64,000 nucleotides of DNA from Chersky-840 sp035532735 (GTDB taxonomy: Bacteria; Actinomycetota; Acidimicrobiia; Acidimicrobiales; UBA8190): positions 95,569 to 159,568 of the forward strand of contig DATKQM010000013.1 of the NCBI GenBank assembly GCA_035532735.1. The letters are read 5' to 3'. Position numbers and translations under genes: made by a program. Of this stretch, positions 8,656-16,566 are shown in pieces (position 1 is the first letter of the stretch; each line of letters begins with the position of its first letter). The notes beneath the pieces are model-generated. The model ran no database searches. It was not told the DNA's origin and saw nothing but the letters and a program-made list of their open reading frames with translations.

Positions 8656-9270
8656 GTGACGCAGGCCTTGTCGGTGGAGCAAGCGGCGCGCGCACCACGC
8701 CACATCCCCGAACGGCCGCCCTTGCTCGCCGTGGGGGTCATGATCTGGCTGGGTTCCGAGGTCATGTTCTTCAGTGGCCTCTTCGCGGCGTACTTCACCA
8801 TCCGGGCCCACGCCGCGACGTGGCCGCCGTTGGCGGGGGCGCACCTCGACTACGTCCAGGCCGGGATCTTCAGCGTCATCCTGCTGGTGTCGAGCCCGAC
8901 GTTCCAGATCGGCGTGTGGGCCCAAGAGCGCGGTGAACGGCGCAAAGCTGTGGCGTGGATCATCACCAGCTTCCTGTTGGGCGCGGCATTCCTCGGCAAC
9001 ACTCTCTACGAATGGCATGACTTCGCGGGCTCGCACCACGGGCCGGGGCTCAACGCCTACTGGTCGCTTTTCTTCATCATGACCGGCATCCACGGGCTAC
9101 ACGTGGCGCTGGGATTGGTGGCCATGATCTTCCTGTTGGGCCGAATGGGTGGAAAAGGTGGTGATCCCGGCGAGACCAACGTGTTTCAGGCCGTCGGGTA
9201 TTACTGGCACTTCGTCGACTTCATGTGGGTGGGCATTTTCAGTTGCCTGTTCCTCTTGAAGACCGGTTGA
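8656..9270 (+). CDS. ctaE: Cytochrome c oxidase subunit III
   Basis: Integral subunit of the aa3 terminal oxidase that stabilises the catalytic subunit. The 204 residues form about five membrane helices, the short actinobacterial form. Typical segments are LGSEVMFFSGLFAAYF, the helix with EWHDF, the conserved histidines in MTGIHGLHVALG, and YYWHFVDFMWVGIF at the end. The GTG start is preceded by AGGAAAG. It leads ctaE-qcrC-qcrA-qcrB, the usual actinobacterial arrangement that joins oxidase and bc1 genes and mirrors the physical supercomplex. Confidence 0.95.
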   Translation: MTQALSVEQAARAPRHIPERPPLLAVGVMIWLGSEVMFFSGLFAAYFTIRAHAATWPPLAGAHLDYVQAGIFSVILLVSSPTFQIGVWAQERGERRKAVAWIITSFLLGAAFLGNTLYEWHDFAGSHHGPGLNAYWSLFFIMTGIHGLHVALGLVAMIFLLGRMGGKGGDPGETNVFQAVGYYWHFVDFMWVGIFSCLFLLKTG

Positions 9271-9290
9271 GCTCCCGGGACTGCGAGGAC

Positions 9291-10145
9291 ATGCGAAAGA
9301 AGCTCCGTGTCCGGTACCTGTTGCCGGGAATGCTGGTGGGAGGTGTCGCGGTCGCAGGACTGCTCACGTCGGGCGCGTCGGTGTCTCAGGCGGCCACTCC
9401 ACCCGCACCCAAGGCGGCCGGCACGGTGGCGTTGAAGACCGCCACGAGAGCGGCCGACAACATCATCACCTACCACGTGCCCCCGAGCTCCTACATCGCG
9501 CCGGGCCGGACCCTGTTCGAGTTGAACTGCTCGAGCTGTCACGGCGTGGACGCCTCGGGCACGGCCCGGGCCCCGAACCTCCAGGGCCTCGGGCCCGCCA
9601 CCGTCGACTTCTGGGTGTCGACGGGCCGGATGCCCCTGGCCGTCGCCACCGCCCAGCCGGTGCAGAAGCCGGCGCGGTTCAACCGCAAAGAGACACTCCA
9701 GATCGTGGCGTTCGTGAACTCACTCGCCCCGGCCGCTCCCGACTACCCCGCCGGTATCCCCAAGGTCAACCTGTCGGCCGGTGACGTGGTGGAGGGGAAC
9801 TCCCTGTTCGTCCTCAACTGCGCGGGCTGTCACACCATCACCGGCGCCGGGGACGCACTGTCGAACGGGTTCTTCGCACCGTCGCTGCACAAGATCTACC
9901 CGCGCCAGATCGCCGAGGCCATCCGGACCGGCCCCACGCAGATGCCGCACTTCGGGCCGGGCAACATCTCCGATAAGCAGGTGGCCGACATCGTCAAGTA
10001 CGTCACGACATCGATCCAGCACCCCACCAACCAGGGCGGCCTCGGTCTCGGCGGCATCGGGCCCGTGGCCGAGGGTTTCATCGGGCTCCTCTTCGGTGTA
10101 GGCGGGATCATGCTGGTGGCGTTCTGGCTCGGGGACCGCAAATGA
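9291..10145 (+). CDS. qcrC: Di-haem cytochrome c subunit of the bc1 complex
   Basis: Carries electrons from the bc1 core directly to the aa3 oxidase, replacing a soluble cytochrome c. The 284-residue protein starts MRKKLRVRYLLPG with an N-terminal signal-anchor helix. It has two haem c sites, CSSCH near residue 80 and CAGCH near residue 177, and methionine-containing segments for axial ligands (RMPL, TQMPHF). It ends in a membrane helix (FIGLLFGVGGIMLVAFWLG). The ATG at 9291 is the start because the signal region follows it; an in-frame upstream ATG at 9225 lies inside ctaE. Its stop overlaps the qcrA start (ATGA). Confidence 0.95.
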   Translation: MRKKLRVRYLLPGMLVGGVAVAGLLTSGASVSQAATPPAPKAAGTVALKTATRAADNIITYHVPPSSYIAPGRTLFELNCSSCHGVDASGTARAPNLQGLGPATVDFWVSTGRMPLAVATAQPVQKPARFNRKETLQIVAFVNSLAPAAPDYPAGIPKVNLSAGDVVEGNSLFVLNCAGCHTITGAGDALSNGFFAPSLHKIYPRQIAEAIRTGPTQMPHFGPGNISDKQVADIVKYVTTSIQHPTNQGGLGLGGIGPVAEGFIGLLFGVGGIMLVAFWLGDRK

Positions 10146-11080
10146 GCGACGGCACCGACGTGACGTCGGGCAACGGCGCGCCGGCCGGTGTGCCCATCAC
10201 GAAGTTCGACGATCCCCATCTCCAGCCCTACGCCAAGAACCCCCGGCGGGCCGAGATGCTCATCGGCGCCATCCTCCTCATCGGTCTGGCCGGGTTCTGC
10301 GCCTACGGCGGTCTGTACTGGGTGGGGGGTCAGACCCAGTGGGAGGCGGTGTTCGGGGGCATCGGGTTCTTCGCCTTCGGGTTCGGGCTTTCGGCCTGGG
10401 GCAAGTACCTGCTGCCCCAGGGCCCCTTCGTGGAGGACCGGCACGATCTCAAGTCGACCGAGCCCGAGATCGAGGCCATGGCGGCGGCCATCGAGGACCG
10501 GGGCAAGATGGTGTTCCGCCGGCGGGGGTTCCTGGGCACGATCCTCGGTGCCGGGGCCGGGGTCATGGGTGTGGTGATCACATTCCCGTTGATCCGGTCG
10601 CTCGGGCCCCAGCCCAAGAAGACCTTCGACACCACCAACTGGCGCAGTGGCTCGCACGTCGTCGACCTCGACGGCAGGCGGATCCACCGGGCCGATCTCG
10701 AGGTCGGTGGGTCGTTGACGGTGTTCCCCGAAGGCCATCAGGGCTCCGGCGTCGACCAGACCATGCTCATCCGAGCCGACACCAAGGACATCACGACGCT
10801 GCCCGGGCGCGACACCTGGGGCCCCAAGGGATATCTGGCCTATTCCAAGATGTGCACCCACGCCGGATGCCCCGTCGGCCTCTACCAGCAAGTCGCTCAG
10901 CAGTTGCTGTGCCCGTGTCACCAGTCGTTGTTCGACGTGCTGACCGGCGGCAACCCGGTGTTCGGGCCCGCCCCGCGTCCGTTGCCGCAATTGCCACTGG
11001 AGATCGACAGCCAGGGGTTCCTGTTGGCACAGGCCGGGTATGACCAGCCCGTTGGACCCGGGTTCTGGGAGCGGTCATGA
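10142..11080 (+). CDS. qcrA: Rieske iron-sulfur subunit of the bc1 complex
   Basis: Takes electrons from menaquinol through its 2Fe-2S cluster. The 312-residue protein has three predicted N-terminal membrane helices (about residues 37-60, 66-90 and 124-148), the hallmark of actinobacterial QcrA. The Rieske cluster boxes CTHAGCP (near residue 238) and CPCHQS (near 257) provide the two Cys and two His ligands. Coupled by ATGA overlaps to qcrC before it and qcrB after it. An N-terminal cytosolic tail of about 35 residues precedes the first helix. Confidence 0.95.
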   Translation: MSDGTDVTSGNGAPAGVPITKFDDPHLQPYAKNPRRAEMLIGAILLIGLAGFCAYGGLYWVGGQTQWEAVFGGIGFFAFGFGLSAWGKYLLPQGPFVEDRHDLKSTEPEIEAMAAAIEDRGKMVFRRRGFLGTILGAGAGVMGVVITFPLIRSLGPQPKKTFDTTNWRSGSHVVDLDGRRIHRADLEVGGSLTVFPEGHQGSGVDQTMLIRADTKDITTLPGRDTWGPKGYLAYSKMCTHAGCPVGLYQQVAQQLLCPCHQSLFDVLTGGNPVFGPAPRPLPQLPLEIDSQGFLLAQAGYDQPVGPGFWERS

Positions 11081-12651
11081 GCGCCCTCACGTCACGGTCC
11101 GCGGGTCGCATCCGGGGACGGAACGGCACGAAGGCCACCAAGCCCGACCCCGTCGTCGCCGGGGTGCGGTGGCTGGACGAGCGGCTGGGCGTCGCCAAGG
11201 GCGGCCGGACCCTGCTCGACAAGATCTTCCCCGACCACTGGTCGTTCCTCCTCGGGGAGATCGCCCTCTACTCCTTCGTGGTGCTGATCGCCACGGGCAT
11301 CTTCGTCAGCCTCTACTTCATCCCCTCTGCCAAGGAGCTCATCTACCACGGCCCCTACGTGCCGTTGCGGGGGTCCAGGGTCTCCGCCGCGTTCGAGTCG
11401 ACGGTGAACCTCTCCTTCGGGGTGCGCAGCGGTCTCGTCATCCGCCAGATGCACCACTGGGCCGCGGACGTCTTCGTGGGTTCGATCGCCGTGCACATGT
11501 GTCGGATCTTCTTCACCGGGGCGTTCCGCAAGCCCCGCGAGCTCAACTGGATGATCGGGATCACTTTGCTCATCCTGGCCCTGACCAACGGGTTCATCGG
11601 GTACTCGCTGCCCGACGACCTCGTGTCGGGGACCGGACTGCGGATCATGTTCTCGATCGTGCTGTCGATCCCCGTCGTGGGGTCGTATCTGGCCACGTTC
11701 CTCTTCGGGGGGAACTTCCCCGGCGACGGGTCGATCATCCCCCGGCTCTTCATCTTGCACGTGCTGGTGGTGCCGCTCATCATCTTCGGGCTGCTCGGCG
11801 CCCATCTCGGACTGCTCGTGCGTCAGAAGCACACCCAGTTCCCCGGGCACGGTCGGACCGAGAAGAACGTCGTGGGCTCGCCCATGTACCCCACGTTCAT
11901 CGCCAAGACGACGGGATTCCTGTTCGTCACGACCGGCGTGTTGTGGGCGCTCGGCGGCCTGGCCCAGATCAACCCCATCTGGCAGTTCGGCCAGTACGAG
12001 CCGTACAAGATCAGCTACGCAGTGCAACCGGACTGGTACATGGGTTGGCTCGACGGGGCGCTACGGATCATGCCGCCCATCTCCTGGACGCTGTGGGGCC
12101 ACACCATCCCCTTCGTGATCCTCTTCCCGGCGGTGCTGTTCCCGGGAATCTGCTTCAACCTCTTCTATGTGTGGCCCATGGTCGAGGCCAAGGTGACCGG
12201 TGATCGGGCCGAGCACAACCTCCTCGACCGACCTCGGGACAAGCCGAGGCGGACCGCCATCGGGGTGGCGTCGTTGACGTTCTTCTTCGTGCTGTTCGCG
12301 GCGAGCTCGACCGACGTGTTGGCCAACTACTTCAAGGTCTCGCTCAACGAGGTCCTGTGGTTCTTCCGGTTCGCCGTCTTCGTCATCCCGAGCGCGGCGG
12401 GCATCTTCGCCTACTACCTCTGCCGGGAGATGTCGGGCGTGCCGGGCATCGGGCGGCGCAAGCGCGCCGTAGTCATCACGCGGACCGCGCAGGGCGAGTA
12501 CGAGAGTGTGTCGACCGCGCCCCGTCCCGGCGACGAGGCCGATCACGAGGAGCTCCTCCCCACCCCGGTGCCGGCCCGGATCGAGCTCAACGGCGAGCTG
12601 GAGTCCGTCGAGGCCGCCGGCTCGGGCGTCCGCCGCATCCCTCGTCCCTGA
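11077..12651 (+). CDS. qcrB: Cytochrome b subunit of the bc1 complex
   Basis: Holds the two b haems and the quinol/quinone sites. The 524-residue protein has the expected multi-helix cytochrome b core, with haem ligand regions RQMHHWAADVFVGSIAVHMC and LFILHVLVVPLIIFGLLGAH. The Qo-site-type segment PDWYMGWLDGALRIMPP follows, and the last helices lie around FFFVLFAASSTDVLANYF. A long charged cytosolic tail (about residues 455-524) is typical of actinobacterial QcrB. The ATG start overlaps the qcrA stop. It is the last respiratory gene of this operon; a GNAT gene follows after eight bases and may be cotranscribed. Confidence 0.95.
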   Translation: MSALTSRSAGRIRGRNGTKATKPDPVVAGVRWLDERLGVAKGGRTLLDKIFPDHWSFLLGEIALYSFVVLIATGIFVSLYFIPSAKELIYHGPYVPLRGSRVSAAFESTVNLSFGVRSGLVIRQMHHWAADVFVGSIAVHMCRIFFTGAFRKPRELNWMIGITLLILALTNGFIGYSLPDDLVSGTGLRIMFSIVLSIPVVGSYLATFLFGGNFPGDGSIIPRLFILHVLVVPLIIFGLLGAHLGLLVRQKHTQFPGHGRTEKNVVGSPMYPTFIAKTTGFLFVTTGVLWALGGLAQINPIWQFGQYEPYKISYAVQPDWYMGWLDGALRIMPPISWTLWGHTIPFVILFPAVLFPGICFNLFYVWPMVEAKVTGDRAEHNLLDRPRDKPRRTAIGVASLTFFFVLFAASSTDVLANYFKVSLNEVLWFFRFAVFVIPSAAGIFAYYLCREMSGVPGIGRRKRAVVITRTAQGEYESVSTAPRPGDEADHEELLPTPVPARIELNGELESVEAAGSGVRRIPRP

Positions 12652-12659
12652 GCACCCCC

Positions 12660-13148
12660 GTGGTCCGCTCGGCGCGTCCCGACGACGCCGGTGAGGTCGC
12701 CCGGCTCGCCGAGGTCATGTACCGGTCGTTGGGCATCGTCCTCGACGACGAGGTGTGGGAGAGGTGGCGTGTCTCCGCCCGGGCGGCGGTGAGTGGGCTC
12801 CTCGGCGCGCAGCTCACGGTGGTGGTCGCCGAGGACCCCGGTGCCCCGGGCCGGCTGGTGGCGTGCGGGGCGGGGGTGATCTCACTGCGTCTCCCGAACC
12901 CGTCCCATGCCAGTGCCCGGGTCGGCTATGTCCAGTGGATGTCGACCGAGCGCGATTTCCGTCGGCGGGGGTTCGGTCGGGCCGTGCTGCGGGGGCTGCT
13001 CGAGTGGTTCGAGTCCCAAGGCGTCGACAACGTCGAGCTGCACGCGTCGGCCGACGGGAAGGCGCTGTACCGGTCCGAGGGATTCTGGGAGGGGAGCACG
13101 GGGCTCGCCTTGCGGCGGCGGCCCTGGGACCCCGTTCCGGGCCCGTGA
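12660..13148 (+). CDS. GNAT-family N-acetyltransferase
   Basis: The 162-residue protein fits a single GNAT domain. It has the N-terminal VRSARPDDAGEVARLAEVM, the central strand VGYVQWMS and the acetyl-CoA loop RDFRRRGFGRAVLRGLL (R/QxxGxG/A). The C-terminal segment is VELHASADGKALYRSEGFW. The acceptor is unknown. The GTG start eight bases after qcrB has no clear ribosome site, so expression may depend on readthrough from the qcr operon. Confidence 0.85.
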   Translation: MVRSARPDDAGEVARLAEVMYRSLGIVLDDEVWERWRVSARAAVSGLLGAQLTVVVAEDPGAPGRLVACGAGVISLRLPNPSHASARVGYVQWMSTERDFRRRGFGRAVLRGLLEWFESQGVDNVELHASADGKALYRSEGFWEGSTGLALRRRPWDPVPGP

Positions 13149-13310
13149 GCCCCTCGACGAGCCCCGGCGGGTACTCGGGGCACGCCGCTGGCCAAGAAGC
13201 TCGGGGTCGGTCCCGGTGACGTCGTGGTTCGTCTGGCGCAGGGAGCGGCGGGCCGCGGTTTCTGCCCGTCCCCGGCGCGGCCCGAGGCGATGACGGTACG
13301 GTGGCAGGCC

Positions 13311-14537
13311 ATGAGCGTGGACGTGCGGACGCGGGTCGACGGCGAGCAGGCCCAGGTCGACCCGGCCCGGTTCTTCACCGAGGAGCTCCCCGTCGCACTC
13401 GGCGCCGCCGCGCCCCTCTTGGCCGAGGCCCGGGCCGTGTTGCGGCTCCCACCCCTGGTCATCGAGGTCGACGGCAAGAGCTGGACGCTCGAGGTCGACG
13501 ACGCCGGCATCGCCGTGACGCCCGGCGCGACCTCGGGCGATGGAGTCATGCGGCTACGGCTCGACGCCCACCAACTGTCGGATCTCGTGGCCGACCAGGT
13601 CACCCCGATGGGGTGGTTCTCGAGCGGCGCCTTGGCACTCGAGGGCCGTCTCGAGCGGCTCCTCGACTGGTGGTTGGTGCTGCGGAGCGCGCTCGACGGG
13701 GTCGCTCCCCATGTGTCGGGGGCCATGGCCTTCGACGACGCCGGGGGTGCGCCGCTGGACCTGACCCGGCGGTTCTCCTGGGACGACCACGACGAGGAGA
13801 TGGACCGGTTCCTCGGCCAAGCCGGGTTCCTCCATGTGGGCGGGGTGTTCACCCCGGACGAGATGGCGGCGGTCTCGAGCGACATGGACCGGGCCGCCCC
13901 GACCTACAGCCAGGGTGACGGGCGGTCGTGGTGGGCCCGGACCGACGACGGTGCGGACCGGTTGGTGCGGATGCAGGGCTTCGACGCCATGTCCGACGCG
14001 GCCGCCTCTCTCGTCTGTGACGGTCGCCTGGCCCGGTTGGGCGCGCTGACCGGTGACCGACACCAGTGGGGCTCGATGGAGTCCAACGCCCTCGAGGCCC
14101 TCGTGAAGCCCATCGGGGTGGTGGAGGGCATCTCCGATGTCCCGTGGCACAAGGACTGCTCGCTCGGTCGGCACAGCTACGAGTGCTGCTCGCTCACCGT
14201 CGGCATCTCGGTCACGGGTGCGGACGAGACCTCGGGCCAGCTCCGGGTGGTGGCCGGGAGCCACCGGGCTCTGGTGTGGCCCGCCTTCTTGCGTCGGGAC
14301 AACCCCCTCCCTGTGCTCGACCTCCCCACCGAGACCGGCGACGTCACCGTCCACCTGAGCTGCACGCTGCACATGGCCCAGCCTCCGGTCCGTCGGGAGC
14401 GGAGGGTGATGTACACCGGGTTCCGGTTGCCGCCGCTGCGACCCGAGGCCGCCGGCGAGGCGCGCCGGCGCCTCCGGGACGTCCGCGAGACCGCCGCCAC
14501 GACGGTGTCGCAGCCCCCGAGCACCGTCCGCGGCTAG
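13311..14537 (+). CDS. Fusion of SCP2-like domain and phytanoyl-CoA dioxygenase (PhyH) domain
   Basis: The 408-residue protein has two parts. Residues about 15-125 resemble an SCP2 sterol/lipid-carrier domain (FFTEELPVALGAA; WTLEVDDAGIAVTPG; GALALEGRLERLLDWW). Residues about 150-395 are a PhyH-type 2-oxoglutarate/Fe(II) dioxygenase. Iron ligands appear as His280 and Asp282 (PWHKDC) and His354 (HLSCTLHMAQPP), with Arg in RRVMYTGFR for 2-oxoglutarate. Such enzymes hydroxylate lipid or polyketide-like substrates, and the SCP2 part could present a lipid. The ATG at 13311 is chosen because similarity starts soon after; an in-frame ATG at 13290 is possible. The upstream 160 bases show no gene. Confidence 0.82.
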   Translation: MSVDVRTRVDGEQAQVDPARFFTEELPVALGAAAPLLAEARAVLRLPPLVIEVDGKSWTLEVDDAGIAVTPGATSGDGVMRLRLDAHQLSDLVADQVTPMGWFSSGALALEGRLERLLDWWLVLRSALDGVAPHVSGAMAFDDAGGAPLDLTRRFSWDDHDEEMDRFLGQAGFLHVGGVFTPDEMAAVSSDMDRAAPTYSQGDGRSWWARTDDGADRLVRMQGFDAMSDAAASLVCDGRLARLGALTGDRHQWGSMESNALEALVKPIGVVEGISDVPWHKDCSLGRHSYECCSLTVGISVTGADETSGQLRVVAGSHRALVWPAFLRRDNPLPVLDLPTETGDVTVHLSCTLHMAQPPVRRERRVMYTGFRLPPLRPEAAGEARRRLRDVRETAATTVSQPPSTVRG

Positions 14538-14556
14538 CGCCGCTCCCCCTCTCGGG

Positions 14557-16005
14557 ATGCGGCGCAGCGCCGGCGCGGCGGTCGCCGGGTTCGTGGGTAT
14601 GGCCCTCGTGGTCCTGGGCGTGGCCCAGCCGGGCTCGCCCTTCACCTCCAAGCTCGCGGCGTCGTGGATCTTCGGCCTCCCCGGCCCGGGCTCGGACCCG
14701 GCTCGTCACGCCCTGGTCGGGATCGCGGTGGTCTACTCCGGGCTCATCGTCGTGCTCTGCGCGTGGTACTGGATCGCACGCGACCCGACGCCCGACGACC
14801 GCTGCGGTTGGGCCCGGTCGTGGGGGGTCTTCGGGCTGTGGGTGACGCCGCTCGTCGTCGCCCCGCCGCTGTTCAGTCGTGACGTCTACACCTACGGGGC
14901 CGAGGGCGAGCTCGTCTCGCGGGGCATCGATCCCTACACCCACGGGCTCGCGTCGGTGCGGGGGTCGACGTTCTACGAGCTGGCCGATCCCCTGTGGCGC
15001 CACGCCCATGCTCCGTACGGACCGGTCTTCTTCGACATCGCCCGGTTGAACGCGCACGTCTCGAGCAGCGTCTTCGTCACGCTCGAGGGTTACCGGCTGG
15101 TTGCTCTCCTCGGCGTCGTGGTCATGGGGGTGTCGGTGCCGGTCCTGGCCCGGTCGTTGGGTCGCGACCCGGCCACGGCCTTCGCGCTGAGCGCGCTCAA
15201 TCCCCTCGTGTTGTTGTCGCTCATCGGCGCCATGCACAACGACGCCCTCATGGTGGGCCTGCTCGTGGCCGGTGTCACCGTGGCCCGACGGGGCCATCCC
15301 GTGCTCGGCGTCGTGGTCTGCGCGCTCGGGGCACTGGTCAAGGTCCCGTGCTTCTTGGGCATCGTCTTCATCGGATGGGACTGGGCCCCACCCCCCGACC
15401 CCCCGACGCGCCGACGCGCCGCGTACGTGGCGGGGTCGGTCGGCATCGGCCTGGCCGTGATGGCCCTTGTCTCCGAAGTGTCGGGGCTCGGTTGGAACTG
15501 GCTCTGGAACCTCTCGGACCCGGGGAAGGTGAACTCGTGGCTCGACCCCGCCACCGCCATAGGCCTCGGGATCTCCCATCTCGTCGCCGTGGTGGGCGGG
15601 GGCACCGATACCCACGCGCTGGTCACGGCGTCGCGCGCCGTGGCCCTCGGGGTGGCGGGGGTGATCGTGGTGGTCCTCTTGCATCGCTGCGAGCACCTCG
15701 GCTTGGCCAGGGCCCTGGGCTGGAGCCTGTTGGCCGTGGTCTTTCTCGGGCCCGTCGTGTGGCCCTGGTACGAGACGTGGGGGCTCGTCTTCCTGGCCCT
15801 TGCCAGCGACGTCTGGTCGAGCCGGGTCGTCCTCGTGGCCTCGGCCGTGGCTTGTTTCGCCACCGTGCCCTCACACCTGCGCGCCAACGCCTCCGAAGTG
15901 GTCGTGGCAGCAGCGATCCTCGTGGTGGCGGCCGGTGGAGCGGGATACTCGCTGACCCGGGTGCGGGCCTCGGTCGGCGCTGAGCACGGCCACACCCACA
16001 GTTGA
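14557..16005 (+). CDS. Polyprenol-phosphomannose-dependent mannosyltransferase, MptB-like (GT-C)
   Basis: GT-C membrane glycosyltransferases of this type add alpha-1,6-mannose from a lipid-linked donor during lipomannan or related glycolipid synthesis at the outer membrane face. The 482-residue protein has a dozen or so hydrophobic helices. The first large loop carries the acidic motif SRDVYTYGAEGELV followed by RGIDPYTHG and APYGPVFFDIARL, as in MptA/MptB. It ends with a short histidine tail (HGHTHS). The ATG at 14557 lies 19 bases after the dioxygenase stop. The acceptor is not deducible, and MptA-like or C-mannosyl variants cannot be excluded. Confidence 0.78.
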   Translation: MRRSAGAAVAGFVGMALVVLGVAQPGSPFTSKLAASWIFGLPGPGSDPARHALVGIAVVYSGLIVVLCAWYWIARDPTPDDRCGWARSWGVFGLWVTPLVVAPPLFSRDVYTYGAEGELVSRGIDPYTHGLASVRGSTFYELADPLWRHAHAPYGPVFFDIARLNAHVSSSVFVTLEGYRLVALLGVVVMGVSVPVLARSLGRDPATAFALSALNPLVLLSLIGAMHNDALMVGLLVAGVTVARRGHPVLGVVVCALGALVKVPCFLGIVFIGWDWAPPPDPPTRRRAAYVAGSVGIGLAVMALVSEVSGLGWNWLWNLSDPGKVNSWLDPATAIGLGISHLVAVVGGGTDTHALVTASRAVALGVAGVIVVVLLHRCEHLGLARALGWSLLAVVFLGPVVWPWYETWGLVFLALASDVWSSRVVLVASAVACFATVPSHLRANASEVVVAAAILVVAAGGAGYSLTRVRASVGAEHGHTHS

Positions 16006-16113
16006 CCTCGTGTTGGGGGCGAGGTGGATGGCGGTTGATCCCCAAGGAGGACGCTGAGGGCATTGCCCGAGGGGGGCAGGTCCGGGCGACGCACCCGTGA
16101 TCCGCCGGGCTCA

Positions 16114-16148
16114 GGTTCGGCACCGGGCATGCGGCCCGGTGCCGAACC
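16114..16148. terminator. Strong hairpin between convergent genes
   Basis: GGTTCGGCACCGGGC and its exact complement GCCCGGTGCCGAACC form a perfect 15-bp stem with a 5-nt loop, lying between the mannosyltransferase and ctaF stops. There is no U-tract, as is common in high-GC actinobacteria. It could end transcription from both sides. Confidence 0.75.
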
Positions 16149-16164
16149 ATGCCCGGGCTTCAAC

Positions 16165-16557
16165 TCAGATGGTTCCGCCCCGCCGTGATTCCACGGTCAC
16201 GCCGATCACCGCCGAGAGCACGAGCGCCGCGCCCGGCGCGATGAGCCACAGGCCGAAGACCATCGAGAGCACCATCAGGAACAGGCCCATGCCCAAGACG
16301 AAGGGCCAGATGCTCGAGCCCGGGAACGAGCCGATCACCCCGGCACCGTCCGCCATCTCGGCATCGGTGCGGTCCTCGGGCCGGGGCTTCATGCGGCGCG
16401 ACCACCAGAGGTAGTAGCTCCCGGGCAGGAACCCGAGAATGGTGGTGCCCACGAGCATCACAAACCCGCCTTGTTCGTAGGCCCAGAACCAGTAGATGAG
16501 CCCGACGACGCCGAAGAAGGCGGCCACCCCGAGCAGGAACAATGCTTCGACGCGCAC
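16165..16557 (-). CDS. ctaF: Cytochrome c oxidase subunit IV (actinobacterial)
   Basis: Small accessory subunit of the actinobacterial aa3 oxidase. The 130 residues hold four hydrophobic segments (ALFLLGVAAFFGVVGLIYWF; FVMLVGTTILGFLPGSYYLW; SIWPFVLGMGLFLMVLSMVF; ALVLSAVIGVTV) with the charged loop RMKPRPEDRTDAEMADGAG in the middle, as in CtaF. It lies nine bases after ctaD and completes ctaC-ctaD-ctaF. Confidence 0.92.
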   Translation of the reverse strand: MRVEALFLLGVAAFFGVVGLIYWFWAYEQGGFVMLVGTTILGFLPGSYYLWWSRRMKPRPEDRTDAEMADGAGVIGSFPGSSIWPFVLGMGLFLMVLSMVFGLWLIAPGAALVLSAVIGVTVESRRGGTI

Positions 16558-16566
16558 GACGGGCTC

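Noticed and set aside
9896..10990. Antisense frame across qcrC and qcrA
   Set aside because: Opposite clear cytochrome and Rieske motifs; no recognisable protein features.
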